From Thermoleophilia bacterium (GTDB lineage Bacteria; Actinomycetota; Thermoleophilia; Solirubrobacterales; 70-9), in contig JAENWT010000014.1 in assembly GCA_016650125.1 (NCBI GenBank), positions 1 to 64,000 of the forward strand: a stretch of 64,000 nucleotides of DNA, given 5' to 3'. Position 1 is the first letter of the stretch, and each line of letters begins with the position of its first letter. Below are positions 10,262 through 19,620 of the stretch, piece by piece. A model generated the notes under the pieces. It was not told where the DNA came from. It saw only the letters and a program-made list of their open reading frames with translations, and searched no databases. A program made the position numbers and the translations under genes.

Positions 10262-10735
10262 ATGAAATCGAACGCGAAGCGAATCATTTTGACAACTGCT
10301 GCCGTAGTGCTGGCATTCGGATTCTCAGCCTGCGGAAGTTCCAGCAGCGATTCCGACTCCGAAAGCACAGAGGCCGAGACCACGACCACCACCACAGCTC
10401 CCGCAAACGCGGAGATCGTCCAAGTCAGCATGGTCGAGATGGCTTTCAAGGTCGATCCGTCCACTGTCAAGGCTGGAAATGTCACATTCGACATGTCAAA
10501 CGACGGCACCGTGCCTCATGAGTTGGTCGTCATCAAGACCAACACGAAGGCCGGCGACCTGCCCACCGACTCATCCGGAGAGGCTTCGGAAGCCGGTGCC
10601 GTGGGCGAGGCTGAAGTGGATTCGGGTAAGACCGATGAGCTCACTCTGAAGCTTGCTTCCAGTCACTATGCACTGATCTGCAACCTGCCGGGCCACTACA
10701 AGGCCGGCATGTACTCGGACATCAACGTCAAGTAG
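10262..10735 (+). CDS. Cupredoxin-domain lipoprotein (type 1 copper site)
   Basis: The product has 157 residues. A lipoprotein signal ends at Cys24 (FSAC), followed by a Ser/Asp/Thr-rich linker to about residue 47. Residues ~50-157 form a plastocyanin/sulfocyanin-like beta barrel. The four type 1 copper ligands are visible: His86 (TVPHE), Cys140 (LIC), His145 (PGHY) and Met150 (AGMY). An acidic insertion lies at ~100-123. The inferred role is a membrane-anchored extracytoplasmic electron carrier or copper-binding protein; its redox partner is not in this window. A strong terminator follows at once. The palindrome and tandem repeat upstream suggest metal-responsive control. Confidence 0.85.
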   Translation: MKSNAKRIILTTAAVVLAFGFSACGSSSSDSDSESTEAETTTTTTAPANAEIVQVSMVEMAFKVDPSTVKAGNVTFDMSNDGTVPHELVVIKTNTKAGDLPTDSSGEASEAGAVGEAEVDSGKTDELTLKLASSHYALICNLPGHYKAGMYSDINVK

Positions 10736-10760
10736 ATAGCAACGTCAATAGGGCGTTGGG

Positions 10761-10790
10761 AAGAGCGGGGCGATGAGTCGCCCCGCTCTT
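10761..10790 (+). terminator. Rho-independent terminator of the cupredoxin gene
   Basis: A perfect 13-bp stem (AAGAGCGGGGCGA / TCGCCCCGCTCTT) encloses the loop TGAG and ends in TCTTTC. It lies 26 bases after the stop codon. Confidence 0.9.
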
Positions 10791-10793
10791 TCG

Positions 10794-11567
10794 TGCAATG
10801 GCAACCTGTACCTGCCCGCATACAAGCCCCGTGCCCACGTGGACCTCTCGGCCTACGGCGGATCCCCTGACGCAACCGTCATTGACGCGGAGATTCAGGA
10901 GATCGACCCGGAGGGAAACGCAGTTTGGTCGTGGAACAGCAAGGACCACACCGGACTCGATGAGACCGGTCGCTGGTATTCGATCCCCGTCGGAAACACC
11001 GATCTCGTTCATATCAACTCGATCGATGTCGACGGAGACTCACTCGTAGTCTCTTTCCGCCACGCGGATGCCGTCTACAAGATCAACCGGACAACAGGGG
11101 ATATCGAGTGGAAGCTCGGAGGGACGCCGACCCCGGAGAGCCTCACAGTTGTCGATGACCCCTATGCGGGCACGGGCTACCCGCTCGGCGGTCAACACGA
11201 TGCGCGTGTCCTCGCCGATGGAACCGTGACCGTCCACGACAATGGCTCGGGCCTGGAGCGGCCGCCGCGAGCGGTCCGCTACGAGATCGATGAAGCCGCG
11301 CATACGGCGACTCTGGTGGAATCCGTCAGCGATCCGGAGATCACGAGTTCGGCCTGCTGCGGCTCGGTGAGGCGCTCACCCTCTGGCAGTTGGCTGATGA
11401 GCTGGGGTGGCAACTCGAGGGTCACCGAGTTCAATTCCGATGGCGACCGGACCTTCCGCCTCAGCTTCGGTGCTCTTCTGTTCTCCTACCGTGCCTTCCC
11501 GGTTCCGCAAGGGCAGATCAGTCGGCAGTCGATGCGGGAAGCGATGGAGACCATGCACCCGCGGTAG
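10794..11567 (+). pseudogene. Arylsulfotransferase (ASST)-like protein lacking its N-terminal part
   Basis: About 257 codons match the C-terminal half of secreted bacterial arylsulfotransferase / ASST beta-propeller proteins. Landmarks are IQEIDPEGNAVWSWNSKDH, then LVHINSIDVDGDSLVVSFRHADAVY, INRTTGDIEWKLGG, GGQHDARVLADGTVTVHDNG and ARAVRYEID-like strands. Family members are usually well over 400 residues with a signal peptide. Here the similarity starts immediately after the cupredoxin terminator. The only nearby ATG (10772-10774) is inside that hairpin. No signal sequence, ribosome site or promoter is seen. It reads as a 5'-deleted gene, with no frameshift within the remainder. Confidence 0.7.
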
Positions 11568-11600
11568 GCGGCACTCGAGGTCTGAGCCGACGCCTGTCAG

Positions 11601-12575
11601 TCAGCGAGGTCCATCGGTGTTGACGAAGACGACCGGGCCGACTCCCAGGCGGCCGTCGTCGAGGTTGATCAGCCCGGCCATGGCTTTTGCGGTGTAGACC
11701 GGGTCGAGCTCGAGTCCGGCCCGGTCGGCAGCGAGGTCGTGGGCTCGCCCTGCTGCTTCGGTCGGGTGGCCGTATCCGGGGCCAAGCTGGTCGTCGATCA
11801 CGATCAGGTTGTCACCGAGGTGGAGTTCGGGCAGCTCGGCGCCGCGCTTGCGGAGGAGGCGCTGGCACTTCCGGGCCAGGCCGGTCAGTGCTTTCGCATC
11901 GAGCCGCAGGGTGTCGTTGACCACCACCGCCACGACCTTGGTGTCGAGGCCGGCCAGCTTCAGTCCGAGCAGCAGGCCAGCGGCGGTTCCACCCGACCCG
12001 ACCGCGGTCACGACGTGCGACGGCTCGTCCATCTCGCCGGCCTTCACCTGTTCCGCCAGCTCGAGGGCGACCTCGACATAGCCCACCGTGCCGACGGCGT
12101 TGGAACCCCCGGCCGGCAGGAAGTAGGGCCGGTGGCGGGCCATGAGCCAGATGACCTCGGCGACGGTGCGGGCCTTGGTGTGGGTGAAATGAATCTGCGC
12201 TCCCGATCTCTTCAACCGTTCCATCTGCTCGCGAACGTGATCGTCGACCGGTTGGTCGACCAGGGCGAGCACCGTGTTCAGTTTGTGCTCCATGCCGTAA
12301 AGCGTGCAGGCGAGGCCCCAGTTGGTACCGATCCCGCCTACGGTGAGGATCGTGGACTTGCCGCGGCGCTTCGCCTCCGGGATGAGCCACTCGAGCTTCC
12401 GCACCTTGTTGCCGCCCCAGCCGCCGTCACCGAATCCGCTTTCGTCCTTCAGCCAGACCTCGGCCGGACCGTCGGTGAGGCCCGGAAGCGGCCGCAGCGG
12501 CGTCGGCGCCGCTCCGAGCGGGATCCACGGCAGTGAATCTTCCAGCTTGGGAAAGAGCTCGTGAAGGCGGGTCAT
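11601..12575 (-). CDS. PLP-dependent D-cysteine desulfhydrase / ACC deaminase-family enzyme
   Basis: From ATG 12575 the product is 324 residues and clears the zwf stop by 26 bases; a start at 12638 would overlap zwf. The fold-type II PLP signature is WGGNKVRKLEWL, whose lysine binds PLP. It is followed by LTVGGIGTNWGLACTLYG, the phosphate loop VGSGGTAAGLLLG and the C-terminal LDPVYTAKAMAGL. This combination is typical of D-cysteine desulfhydrase and 1-aminocyclopropane-1-carboxylate deaminase homologues. Substrate cannot be fixed from sequence. It is the last gene of the apparent 14463-11601 operon behind zwf. Confidence 0.8.
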   Translation of the reverse strand: MTRLHELFPKLEDSLPWIPLGAAPTPLRPLPGLTDGPAEVWLKDESGFGDGGWGGNKVRKLEWLIPEAKRRGKSTILTVGGIGTNWGLACTLYGMEHKLNTVLALVDQPVDDHVREQMERLKRSGAQIHFTHTKARTVAEVIWLMARHRPYFLPAGGSNAVGTVGYVEVALELAEQVKAGEMDEPSHVVTAVGSGGTAAGLLLGLKLAGLDTKVVAVVVNDTLRLDAKALTGLARKCQRLLRKRGAELPELHLGDNLIVIDDQLGPGYGHPTEAAGRAHDLAADRAGLELDPVYTAKAMAGLINLDDGRLGVGPVVFVNTDGPR

Positions 12576-12601
12576 CCGGCTGGTCGCTGGATCCCGCCGG
12601 C

Positions 12602-14065
12602 TCAGTCGCGCCAGCGGCGCTCGAAAGGCAGGCGCCACTTGTGCGGGTTGATCAGTTCCTGGACCTCCTTCGGCCCGTAGGAGCCGCGGTCGTAGATCTG
12701 GACCTCGGGCGGGTTCTCCAGCATCGGGGTCGAAGCGGCCCAGAGCGTCTCGATGCCGGTAGCCGTGGTGAACAGGGTGTGGTCGCCGCCCATCGCGTCG
12801 CGGATCAGACGCTCGTACGCCTCGAGCGTGTCGGCGTTCGTACCGACTTCTTTCAGCGAGAACTGCAGGCTCGCTTTGTCGAGCATCATTCCCGGGCCCG
12901 GCTTCTTGCCGTAAAAGGAGAGAGAGATCCGCGAGGACTCGTCGAGGTCGAAGGTCAGATGGTCCGGCCCGTATTTGCCGACGCCGGAACCAGCCGGGAA
13001 CATGCTCTTGGGCGGTGAGCGGAAAGCGATCGAGATGATGCGTGAACCTTCGCCCATCGCCTTGCCGGTCCGCAGGTAGAACGGCACGCCCGACCAGCGC
13101 CAGTTGTCGATCGAAGCTTTGAGCGCGATGAAGGTCTCGGTCTTTGAATGCGGGTCCACGCCTTCCTCGTCGCGGTAGCCCTCGTACCGGCCGCGCACGA
13201 CGTCTTCCGGCTGGATCGGCTTGAGCGAGCGGAAGACCTTGTTCTTCTCTTCAGTGATCGAGCCCGGCTCTAGCTCGACCGGCGGCTCCATCGCGACGAA
13301 GGCGAGGATCTGGAGCAGGTGCGTGACCACCATGTCGCGGAAGGCGCCGGTGGCGTCGTAGAACTGGCCGCGGCCCTGGACGGTGAGCTCTTCGGGCACG
13401 TCGATCTGGATGTGGTCGATGTGGTTTCGGTTCCAGATCGGCTCGAAGAGTCCGTTGGCGAATCGCAGCGCGAGGATGTTCTGGGCCGCTTCCTTGCCGA
13501 GGAAATGGTCGATCCGGAAGATCTGTCTTTCGTCGAAGACCTCGTGGACCTTGCCGTTGAGTTCCTTGGCCGAGGCGAGGTCGGTGCCGAACGGCTTCTC
13601 CATGACGATCCGGGAGCGCTCGACCAGGTTTGCCTCGCCAAGCATCTGGACGACCGAAGTCGCCGCCTTCGGCGGCACGCTCAGATAGTGGAGGCGGCGG
13701 GCCGGCTCGCCGATCGAAGCTTCGGCTTCAGCTACGGCCTGGGAGAGTCCCGCCGGGCCCTTCTGCGTGCTGATGTAGGTGATCCGTCGCCAGAACCGCT
13801 CCCAGTCCTCACCGCTGACGACTCCGCGCCCGAACGTGTCACAGGCGGCGTAGGCCAGCTTCTGGAAGTCGGCGGTCGACATCTCCTCGAGCGAAGTGCC
13901 GACGATGCGGCAGTCGGAGAGGTGACCGGCTCGATCGAGGTGGTAGAGGCCGGGCAGCAGTTTGCGCTTGGCCAGGTCTCCGGTCGCGCCGAAGAGGACC
14001 ACGACGTGCGGTTCGGGCGGGGCGATTGCCGACGCGTCGGCGTCCTGTGGTCCGGCAGCAGCCAT
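12602..14065 (-). CDS. zwf: Glucose-6-phosphate 1-dehydrogenase
   Basis: The product has 487 residues, the normal family length. The N-terminal dinucleotide site is [12 protein letters not shown] (residues ~25-36). The EKPFG segment lies at ~156-160. The catalytic signature RIDHFLGKE at ~184-192 contains the substrate lysine and catalytic histidine. The enzyme oxidises glucose 6-phosphate to 6-phosphogluconolactone and generates NADPH at the entry to the oxidative pentose phosphate pathway in the cytoplasm. It lies between a small membrane protein gene upstream and the PLP enzyme downstream, all on the minus strand. No other pentose phosphate gene is present here. Confidence 0.97.
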   Translation of the reverse strand: MAAAGPQDADASAIAPPEPHVVVLFGATGDLAKRKLLPGLYHLDRAGHLSDCRIVGTSLEEMSTADFQKLAYAACDTFGRGVVSGEDWERFWRRITYISTQKGPAGLSQAVAEAEASIGEPARRLHYLSVPPKAATSVVQMLGEANLVERSRIVMEKPFGTDLASAKELNGKVHEVFDERQIFRIDHFLGKEAAQNILALRFANGLFEPIWNRNHIDHIQIDVPEELTVQGRGQFYDATGAFRDMVVTHLLQILAFVAMEPPVELEPGSITEEKNKVFRSLKPIQPEDVVRGRYEGYRDEEGVDPHSKTETFIALKASIDNWRWSGVPFYLRTGKAMGEGSRIISIAFRSPPKSMFPAGSGVGKYGPDHLTFDLDESSRISLSFYGKKPGPGMMLDKASLQFSLKEVGTNADTLEAYERLIRDAMGGDHTLFTTATGIETLWAASTPMLENPPEVQIYDRGSYGPKEVQELINPHKWRLPFERRWRD

Positions 14066-14112
14066 GGTTATTAACCTATTCGCGATTCAAGGGCACGGTG
14101 GCTCTGCCCGTG

Positions 14113-14463
14113 TCAAGAATCTGTGACGGGTGGGTGGGACGCCGGGACAGGGGTCGCCCGGTAGGCGCACCAGACGGCGAAGAACGCGACGGCGAGGACG
14201 ACTCCGAGCCAGTGAACCCCGAGGATCACCGCGATCAGGCTCGGCAGCCCGGCCAGGATCGCTCCGAGGACCACAGTGCCGCGTGGCAGCTTGAGCACGG
14301 CCGCCGTGAATACGGCACAGATGATCCAGGCGGCGGGCCCGCTGAGCCAGCCCCAGTTCTCGAAGAACTCCTTCGGCAGCGACAGGGCCAGGACCACCGA
14401 GAGGGCGGCCACCGCCAGCAGTTGGACCAGCGCTGATTTCCAGAGGATCTCCCGGTTCATCAT
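14113..14463 (-). CDS. Small integral membrane protein
   Basis: The product has 116 residues. Three to four hydrophobic segments can be seen: residues ~8-28 (SALVQLLAVAALSVVLALSL), ~40-57 (GPAAWIICAVFTAAVLKL), ~63-82 (TVVLGAILAGLPSLIAVILG) and ~84-102. A short polar tail follows. No enzymatic or transport motif is recognised. It is the first gene of the zwf-containing minus-strand group, 47 bases from zwf. It is divergent from the polysaccharide deacetylase across only 24 bases. Confidence 0.6.
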   Translation of the reverse strand: MMNREILWKSALVQLLAVAALSVVLALSLPKEFFENWGWLSGPAAWIICAVFTAAVLKLPRGTVVLGAILAGLPSLIAVILGVHWLGVVLAVAFFAVWCAYRATPVPASHPPVTDS

Positions 14464-14487
14464 GGCATTTATAGTGAATCTTGATCA

Positions 14488-15693
14488 GTGTTCAATTCAG
14501 GAAGACCCATTCTGCTCGAAAGGCACGGCAACCGGCTGGCAGTTCTCGGCTTCGCCGGACTGCTCGGCCTCGTGACGGTGTTCGCCTCGAGCCCCGCCAG
14601 CGGAGCCGACAATGAGCCGGTCAAAGCGGCGAAGCTCTCACAGGCCGGCAAGAGCCTGATCGTCCAGATCACCACCAGCCGCCAGATCTCGTTGAGTGGC
14701 CTGTCAAGGCAGCCCGACCTCGACCGGCCGAAGTCGAAGTACCTCTGTCTCGAGATGACGAGGTTCGGGCACAGCGTGATCTCACGGATCTGCCTCGGCG
14801 GCAAGCACAATGTGCATCATCGCCTGGGGGTCACCCGCACGAACAGGGCAAACAGGATCTACTCGAAGGACACGATCCCGGCATCGGTCAAGCGGTCTTC
14901 GAGCCACAAGTTCACCTTCAAGCTGGACCCGGCCGACGCCCGGCTGCCGCACGGACCGTATTCGTGGCGGATCGTGCGTTCGGACGGGACCTGCCGTGCC
15001 AACACAACCGATTGTCGCAGCAGTTTCCCGGCCCGCCACCTGGCCCGTTACCGGATGAGGGTGATCGAAACGGTCGGCTGTACCGGTGGCAACGGCCAGT
15101 TTGTGACGCATGGCCCGCGTGGCCGCAAGCGAATCGCCCTGACCTTTGATGACGGCCCCAGCACTTACACGTCCCAGATCCTCCACATCCTCAAGGCCCA
15201 CAAAGTCAAAGCCACGTTCTTCGAGATCGGCCAGGAGGTCCAGCGGTACCCGGCCACCTCCCGCCGCATCCTGGCACTCGGGCACGAACTCGCGAACCAC
15301 ACGATGCATCACGGCGCGTATCCCGGGACAGCGGATATTCGTCAGACCAACCATGTGATCAAGAGCCGGACCGGGTTCAAGCCCTGCCTCTTCCGGCCGC
15401 CGGGCGGTGCGGTCAACTCCGCGGTGCTAAGCGCTGCCCGGGCCAGCAAGGTGAAGACCGTGAACTGGGACCGCGACACGAACGACTGGCAGCTCCCCGG
15501 TTCCGGGTCGATCCTCAACACCATCTCCAGCGCCCGCTCCGGATCGATCGTCCTAATGCACGACGGCGGTGGACCGCGCAGCCAGACTGTCGATGCCCTC
15601 TCCGCCGGGATCAGCCGGCTCCGGCACCGCGGCTACAAGCTGGTCACCGTCTCGGAACTGCTCGGCAACGAGATGATCTACCGGCCGCGGTAG
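14488..15693 (+). CDS. Secreted polysaccharide deacetylase (NodB domain)
   Basis: The product has 401 residues from a GTG start. A signal peptide covers residues ~16-40 (AVLGFAGLLGLVTVFASSPASGA). Residues ~45-200 form a beta-rich domain with several cysteines. The NodB domain occupies ~215-395. Its motifs are TFDDGP (219-224; catalytic base and metal aspartates), the metal histidines in NHTMHH, RPPGG, WDRDTNDW and LMHDGG. All metal and catalytic positions appear present. Such enzymes remove acetyl groups from peptidoglycan or other N-acetylglucosamine polymers outside the membrane. The substrate here is not determined. A strong terminator follows. Confidence 0.9.
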   Translation: MFNSGRPILLERHGNRLAVLGFAGLLGLVTVFASSPASGADNEPVKAAKLSQAGKSLIVQITTSRQISLSGLSRQPDLDRPKSKYLCLEMTRFGHSVISRICLGGKHNVHHRLGVTRTNRANRIYSKDTIPASVKRSSSHKFTFKLDPADARLPHGPYSWRIVRSDGTCRANTTDCRSSFPARHLARYRMRVIETVGCTGGNGQFVTHGPRGRKRIALTFDDGPSTYTSQILHILKAHKVKATFFEIGQEVQRYPATSRRILALGHELANHTMHHGAYPGTADIRQTNHVIKSRTGFKPCLFRPPGGAVNSAVLSAARASKVKTVNWDRDTNDWQLPGSGSILNTISSARSGSIVLMHDGGGPRSQTVDALSAGISRLRHRGYKLVTVSELLGNEMIYRPR

Positions 15694-15710
15694 GCAGCAC
15701 CACAGCATGA

Positions 15711-15740
15711 AAAACGCCCCGCTCTCGCGGGGCGCCTTTC
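15711..15740 (+). terminator. Rho-independent terminator after the deacetylase
   Basis: CGCCCCGC-TCTC-GCGGGGCG is a perfect 8-bp GC stem (15715-15734) preceded by AAAA and followed by CCTTTCATT. Its position between two convergent genes lets it act on both strands. Confidence 0.85.
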
Positions 15741-15761
15741 ATTCAGCTTTCGGCCTCTTGC

Positions 15762-18290
15762 TCAGTGGGCGGGGATGATGGCGTCGAAGTTGCCATCCCA
15801 CTCGCTGCCGATACACGCTTCGCCACCGCAGAGGTCATTGACGTAACCGCTGGGGTCGAAGAACGTGTGGATCATCTCCACCGGTCCTTCGGCTCCCCGG
15901 GGTGCCCCGTGCGGATCCTCCCAGAGGGAGGTCGGCGCCAGATTCGGGATCGGCGGGGTGCCGGTGCCGATGTTGTCACCGGCCAGGTCGAGCGGGTTCG
16001 TCCGGAACGGGCCCGTGTCGTAGTAGGTGATGGTCGAGCCGGTATACGGGTAGTCGCCGGCGGTCAGTCGCGGCACGTTCCACAGTTCGTCGTAGTTCGG
16101 CCACCGCTCGTCACTGATCGTGCCGGGGTTGGTCACGAATCCGGCGGTCCTCGCCTCGATGTCACTGGTGAAGTTGGAGACCTGGTGGTCCCCGACCGCC
16201 ACGATCAGATTGACCCGGTGCTTGGGCGTATTCGGCGGCGGGTTGTCGGTCATCCGGTGCGCGTAACCGTTCGGCTCGCCGCGGTCCCAGAGCATCTGGA
16301 CCAGGTTGAGAGCCAGCGGCTCCGCCAGCTCGTCCGGGTAGGACGCCTCGAACAGAACTCCGTAGGCCGGCCAGTCGGTCGACCGGTGGAGCAGGTTCGA
16401 GTAGTTCATGCCGCCGACGACCATCGCCGACTGGGTGAAGTCTGGCGAAAGCGCGGTCAGCGGACCGCCCATGATTGCTCCCTGGCTGGCACCCAGGTAG
16501 TAGACGTTGTCCGTGCGGATGACCGAATCCCCCAGATACTGGAAGTTCGTATCGGTCCCGAGGCCGTCCGGGTGGTACATCAACCTGGCCAGGAAGAGCT
16601 CGTTGATCAAGCCCTGCTGCAGCCGGTCCGGGATCACGGAGAAACCGGACAGGTTGGTCAGCGCCTGGGCCACGTGAGGCAGGTCCTCGCTCGCCATGCC
16701 GATCTCGTCGGTGGCGCAGGAGATCATCGAGTGGTCCTGGGCGAGGTCCGGCCCAATGCTGCCGGTCACCTGGCTGGCGGTGCCCAGCAGGCCGTGGCCG
16801 AAGACCATCGGCCGCAGCGTCGGCGGGTCCGCACCGGTCACGCCGACCGGCGGCACGATGCATTCGAACTTGGCGTCGTAGGTGCCGATGCGCTGGGGCA
16901 TTCCGTTCGAGTCAAGGTCGAGCAACCCCCCGGGTTCGCAGTCCTCGGTCAGGAAGCAGGGAACCTTGTAGGTGCCTTTGATGTGGCGGGCGATCTGCGG
17001 GCCTAGGTCACCGGCGTTCGGGTCGGTGATGGTGAAGTCGGGAGAGTCGCCTTGGACGATCTCGTCGGCCATCGTCTTGTCGCCGAGGGAACGGAATGCC
17101 TGATCGCGCATGTGGAGTGCACGCTCGAAGTTGTTCTCGTCGCTGGCGACCGTGAAGTCCCAGGCGAGGTAGAGCTCGGAGCGCTTGATCCCCGCCCCCT
17201 TGAGCGTGTCGAAGATGCCTTCGAAATGGTCGCGCCGGGCGTTGACAGCGGCCTGGTCCGACGGCAGGTCATCCCGGTAGTAGCGGAAGGCCGACGGCGG
17301 CGTGAGCAGCGTGCCGGCGCCGTTGGTCAGGTTGCGCAGGGCGACGACGTAATGGCCCTTCGCCTTGAAGTTCATCGCCGGGCTGATCATCAGCGCCGCC
17401 TTGGTGGGGTCGGCCGCGTTCGAATCGATCTGAGCCCAGATCGGCCAGCGCTTGCCGGTGTCGGTGTCGATCACGACGACCTTCTGGTCGGGCTCGGAGT
17501 AGCGGCCCAGGTGGTCGAGCGGCACCATGTCGTTCTCGGTCACATCCGCGGCGTTGTCGATTCCCGGGACCTTGAGGATGATGCCCTGGCCCTGGCTGAA
17601 ACCGTCCGAAGCCAGGAAGGCGGCGGGACTGATCGGCGTGCCACCAACGTTCTGCGGCATGCCGCCGGAGGTGAACTTGATGCGCTTGCCGGTCGGGCTC
17701 GAGCTGTCGTCCCTGGTGTAGTAGTCGTTCGGGAAAGGCAGCATGCACATGCCTTCCTTCGGCTGCGCGATGAAGTCACACTCGGGCCTCGCGACGTCGA
17801 CCGGCGCCAGCTTGCAGTCGGCGCTGTTCCGGTTCATCGACCTGGTGGCCTTCGCCTGGCGCTTGCCGCGCTTCGCGGTGACCGTGAGCGTTCGTGCCTC
17901 GCAGTTCTTGACCGAGGACTGGGAATTGCTGATCAGCTTCAGTACGACGATGCGTCGGCCCTTGCGGCCGATCTTCACGGTCTTGCCCTTGGTCAGCTGG
18001 CTCTTCGGCACGTCGTAGGTGCTCGAGGTCGAGCTGAGCCGCACTTTGGTCTTCGGCGGGGAAACGACCCGGACCTTGAAGTTGCCGCGGGCAAGTCCGG
18101 TCGCGTTGTTGTTCAGGATCGCGACCCGGGGCTTGACGTTCCGGCGTTTCTTCTTGTGCTTCTTCTTTCCCGGTTTGGCCTTCGAAGCGGTGGCGCCTTC
18201 GCTGCCCTTGGCCGTAGCAATGCCCGTCAGACAGGCGGAGATCACGATGCCGGCCAAAAGGGCAACAAAAAGAGTCACGAAACGACGCAT
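15762..18290 (-). CDS. Large secreted alpha/beta-hydrolase-like protein
   Basis: ATG 18290 is chosen because GAGGAA lies a few bases upstream and a signal peptide follows (RRFVTLFVALLAGIVISACLTGIATA). The product is 842 residues. Residues ~30-60 are lysine-rich, followed by a beta domain to ~165. The rest has the pattern of secreted lipase/esterase-like proteins: a cysteine-containing entry (MCMLPFPNDYYTRDD), a long non-catalytic part, FGHGLLG, and the nucleophile elbow GASQG (GxSxG) at about 620. A late D/H pair is not assigned with confidence. The overall layout recalls VolA-type lipases with a virulence-factor-lipase N-terminal domain. The substrate is unknown. Confidence 0.7.
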   Translation of the reverse strand: MRRFVTLFVALLAGIVISACLTGIATAKGSEGATASKAKPGKKKHKKKRRNVKPRVAILNNNATGLARGNFKVRVVSPPKTKVRLSSTSSTYDVPKSQLTKGKTVKIGRKGRRIVVLKLISNSQSSVKNCEARTLTVTAKRGKRQAKATRSMNRNSADCKLAPVDVARPECDFIAQPKEGMCMLPFPNDYYTRDDSSSPTGKRIKFTSGGMPQNVGGTPISPAAFLASDGFSQGQGIILKVPGIDNAADVTENDMVPLDHLGRYSEPDQKVVVIDTDTGKRWPIWAQIDSNAADPTKAALMISPAMNFKAKGHYVVALRNLTNGAGTLLTPPSAFRYYRDDLPSDQAAVNARRDHFEGIFDTLKGAGIKRSELYLAWDFTVASDENNFERALHMRDQAFRSLGDKTMADEIVQGDSPDFTITDPNAGDLGPQIARHIKGTYKVPCFLTEDCEPGGLLDLDSNGMPQRIGTYDAKFECIVPPVGVTGADPPTLRPMVFGHGLLGTASQVTGSIGPDLAQDHSMISCATDEIGMASEDLPHVAQALTNLSGFSVIPDRLQQGLINELFLARLMYHPDGLGTDTNFQYLGDSVIRTDNVYYLGASQGAIMGGPLTALSPDFTQSAMVVGGMNYSNLLHRSTDWPAYGVLFEASYPDELAEPLALNLVQMLWDRGEPNGYAHRMTDNPPPNTPKHRVNLIVAVGDHQVSNFTSDIEARTAGFVTNPGTISDERWPNYDELWNVPRLTAGDYPYTGSTITYYDTGPFRTNPLDLAGDNIGTGTPPIPNLAPTSLWEDPHGAPRGAEGPVEMIHTFFDPSGYVNDLCGGEACIGSEWDGNFDAIIPAH

Positions 18291-18396
18291 CAAAGATTCC
18301 TCCCACGGAACGACGCAAAAAGTGTTGGTACCGCTCCCTGTGGAAAGGTTACTACGAAATCGCACCGAATCCGCAGGAGACGTGTTTCAGAACCCG

Positions 18397-19593
18397 ATGA
18401 CTTTCTCAGGTAGCCGGCGCTTTCCGGTCCCAGTCTTGATCCTGCCGCTGCTTCTGCTGGTGGCACTGATGTTCGCTCCTGCCCCGAAAGCGGCCGCTTC
18501 CCCCTTTGACCATCACGGCATGTGGATCTGGTACGTCGACAGCTCCGAGGGCGGTGACACGGCCAAGATCATCAAGCGGGCCCGCCAGTCCGGCATCAAG
18601 ACGCTCTACATCAAGTCCGGTGACGGCACCGACACCTGGAGCCAGTTCAACAAACACATCGTCCGGCGCTTTCACCGGGCCGGCCTCGACGTCTGTGGCT
18701 GGCAGTACGTCTACGGTCGGGGGCCGGGACGCGAGGCCAAAGTCTCCGCGGCGGCCGAGCGGCGAGGCGCCGATTGTTTCGTGATCGACGCCGAGACCGA
18801 ATACGAAGGCAACTATTCCGGCGCCGACCGTTACATCCGCAAGCTGCGCGGGAAGGTCGGCAACAGGTTCCCGATCGCGCTGAGCACTTTTCCTTACGGG
18901 CACTACCACCCGGCCTTCCCGTATTCCGTGTTCCTCGGGCCGGGTGCCGCGTCGGACAACATGCCGCAGGTCTACTGGGACGCGATCGGCGACACGGTCC
19001 GCGAGGCCATTGCTGTCACCTGGCTTGACAACGACCTTTACAAGCGAAACATCTACCCGGTCGGCCAGACCTACGAGGACCCCCGCGCCAAGGAGCTGAT
19101 CGCTTTCCGGCGTTACGCGGAGAACTACGGCACGGCGCCGAGCTGGTGGTCGTGGCAGGAGACCAACGGCAACGAATGGAAAGTGCTCGGCCGGACCCTT
19201 CCCGGCCCCTACAAGCACTACCAGGAAGTCCGGGAAAAGCCGGTCATGGAGAGCGGCAGCCGCGGTGACATGGTGGTCTGGCTGCAACAGCACCTGAATG
19301 GTGCCGGCATCGAGGTCCCGGTCACCGGGATCTACGGCAGGAAGACCATTCGTGGCGTGAAGAAATTCCAGGGCAAGCACGACCTGGTGGCCGACGGTGT
19401 CTCCGGAACGCAGACCTGGAACCGCCTGCTCAAGGTGAGGCCGGTGCGCGTGCGCTGGTCGGGAACCCGCTCACGCGGGCTCGGCGCCGGAATCTCCGCC
19501 ACGCCGTCGGGTGCGCCGCTCTCGGCGAACCTGCCGATGAAGCGCAACGAACTCGCCGGGGCTGAATCCGGGGCTTCTCATCCCGGCAAGTAA
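18397..19593 (+). CDS. Secreted protein with C-terminal peptidoglycan-binding domain
   Basis: From ATG 18397 the product is 398 residues. An upstream in-frame GTG at 18382 sits too close to the AGGAGA at 18375, so the start is not certain. A signal peptide covers residues ~10-35. Residues ~38-300 look like a TIM-barrel glycosidase-like domain (GMWIWYVDSSEGG, LYIKSGDGTDTW, DCFVIDAETEYEG, PQVYWDAIGD). The DAE motif recalls GH25-type folds, but catalysis is not proven. Residues ~305-370 are a peptidoglycan-binding type 1 domain (SGSRGDMVVWLQQHL ... VTGIYGRKTIRGVKKFQ). Likely role: cell-wall remodelling. Confidence 0.75.
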   Translation: MTFSGSRRFPVPVLILPLLLLVALMFAPAPKAAASPFDHHGMWIWYVDSSEGGDTAKIIKRARQSGIKTLYIKSGDGTDTWSQFNKHIVRRFHRAGLDVCGWQYVYGRGPGREAKVSAAAERRGADCFVIDAETEYEGNYSGADRYIRKLRGKVGNRFPIALSTFPYGHYHPAFPYSVFLGPGAASDNMPQVYWDAIGDTVREAIAVTWLDNDLYKRNIYPVGQTYEDPRAKELIAFRRYAENYGTAPSWWSWQETNGNEWKVLGRTLPGPYKHYQEVREKPVMESGSRGDMVVWLQQHLNGAGIEVPVTGIYGRKTIRGVKKFQGKHDLVADGVSGTQTWNRLLKVRPVRVRWSGTRSRGLGAGISATPSGAPLSANLPMKRNELAGAESGASHPGK

Positions 19594-19620
19594 CCCGGCC
19601 GTCGCTATCCGGCGTGACAG

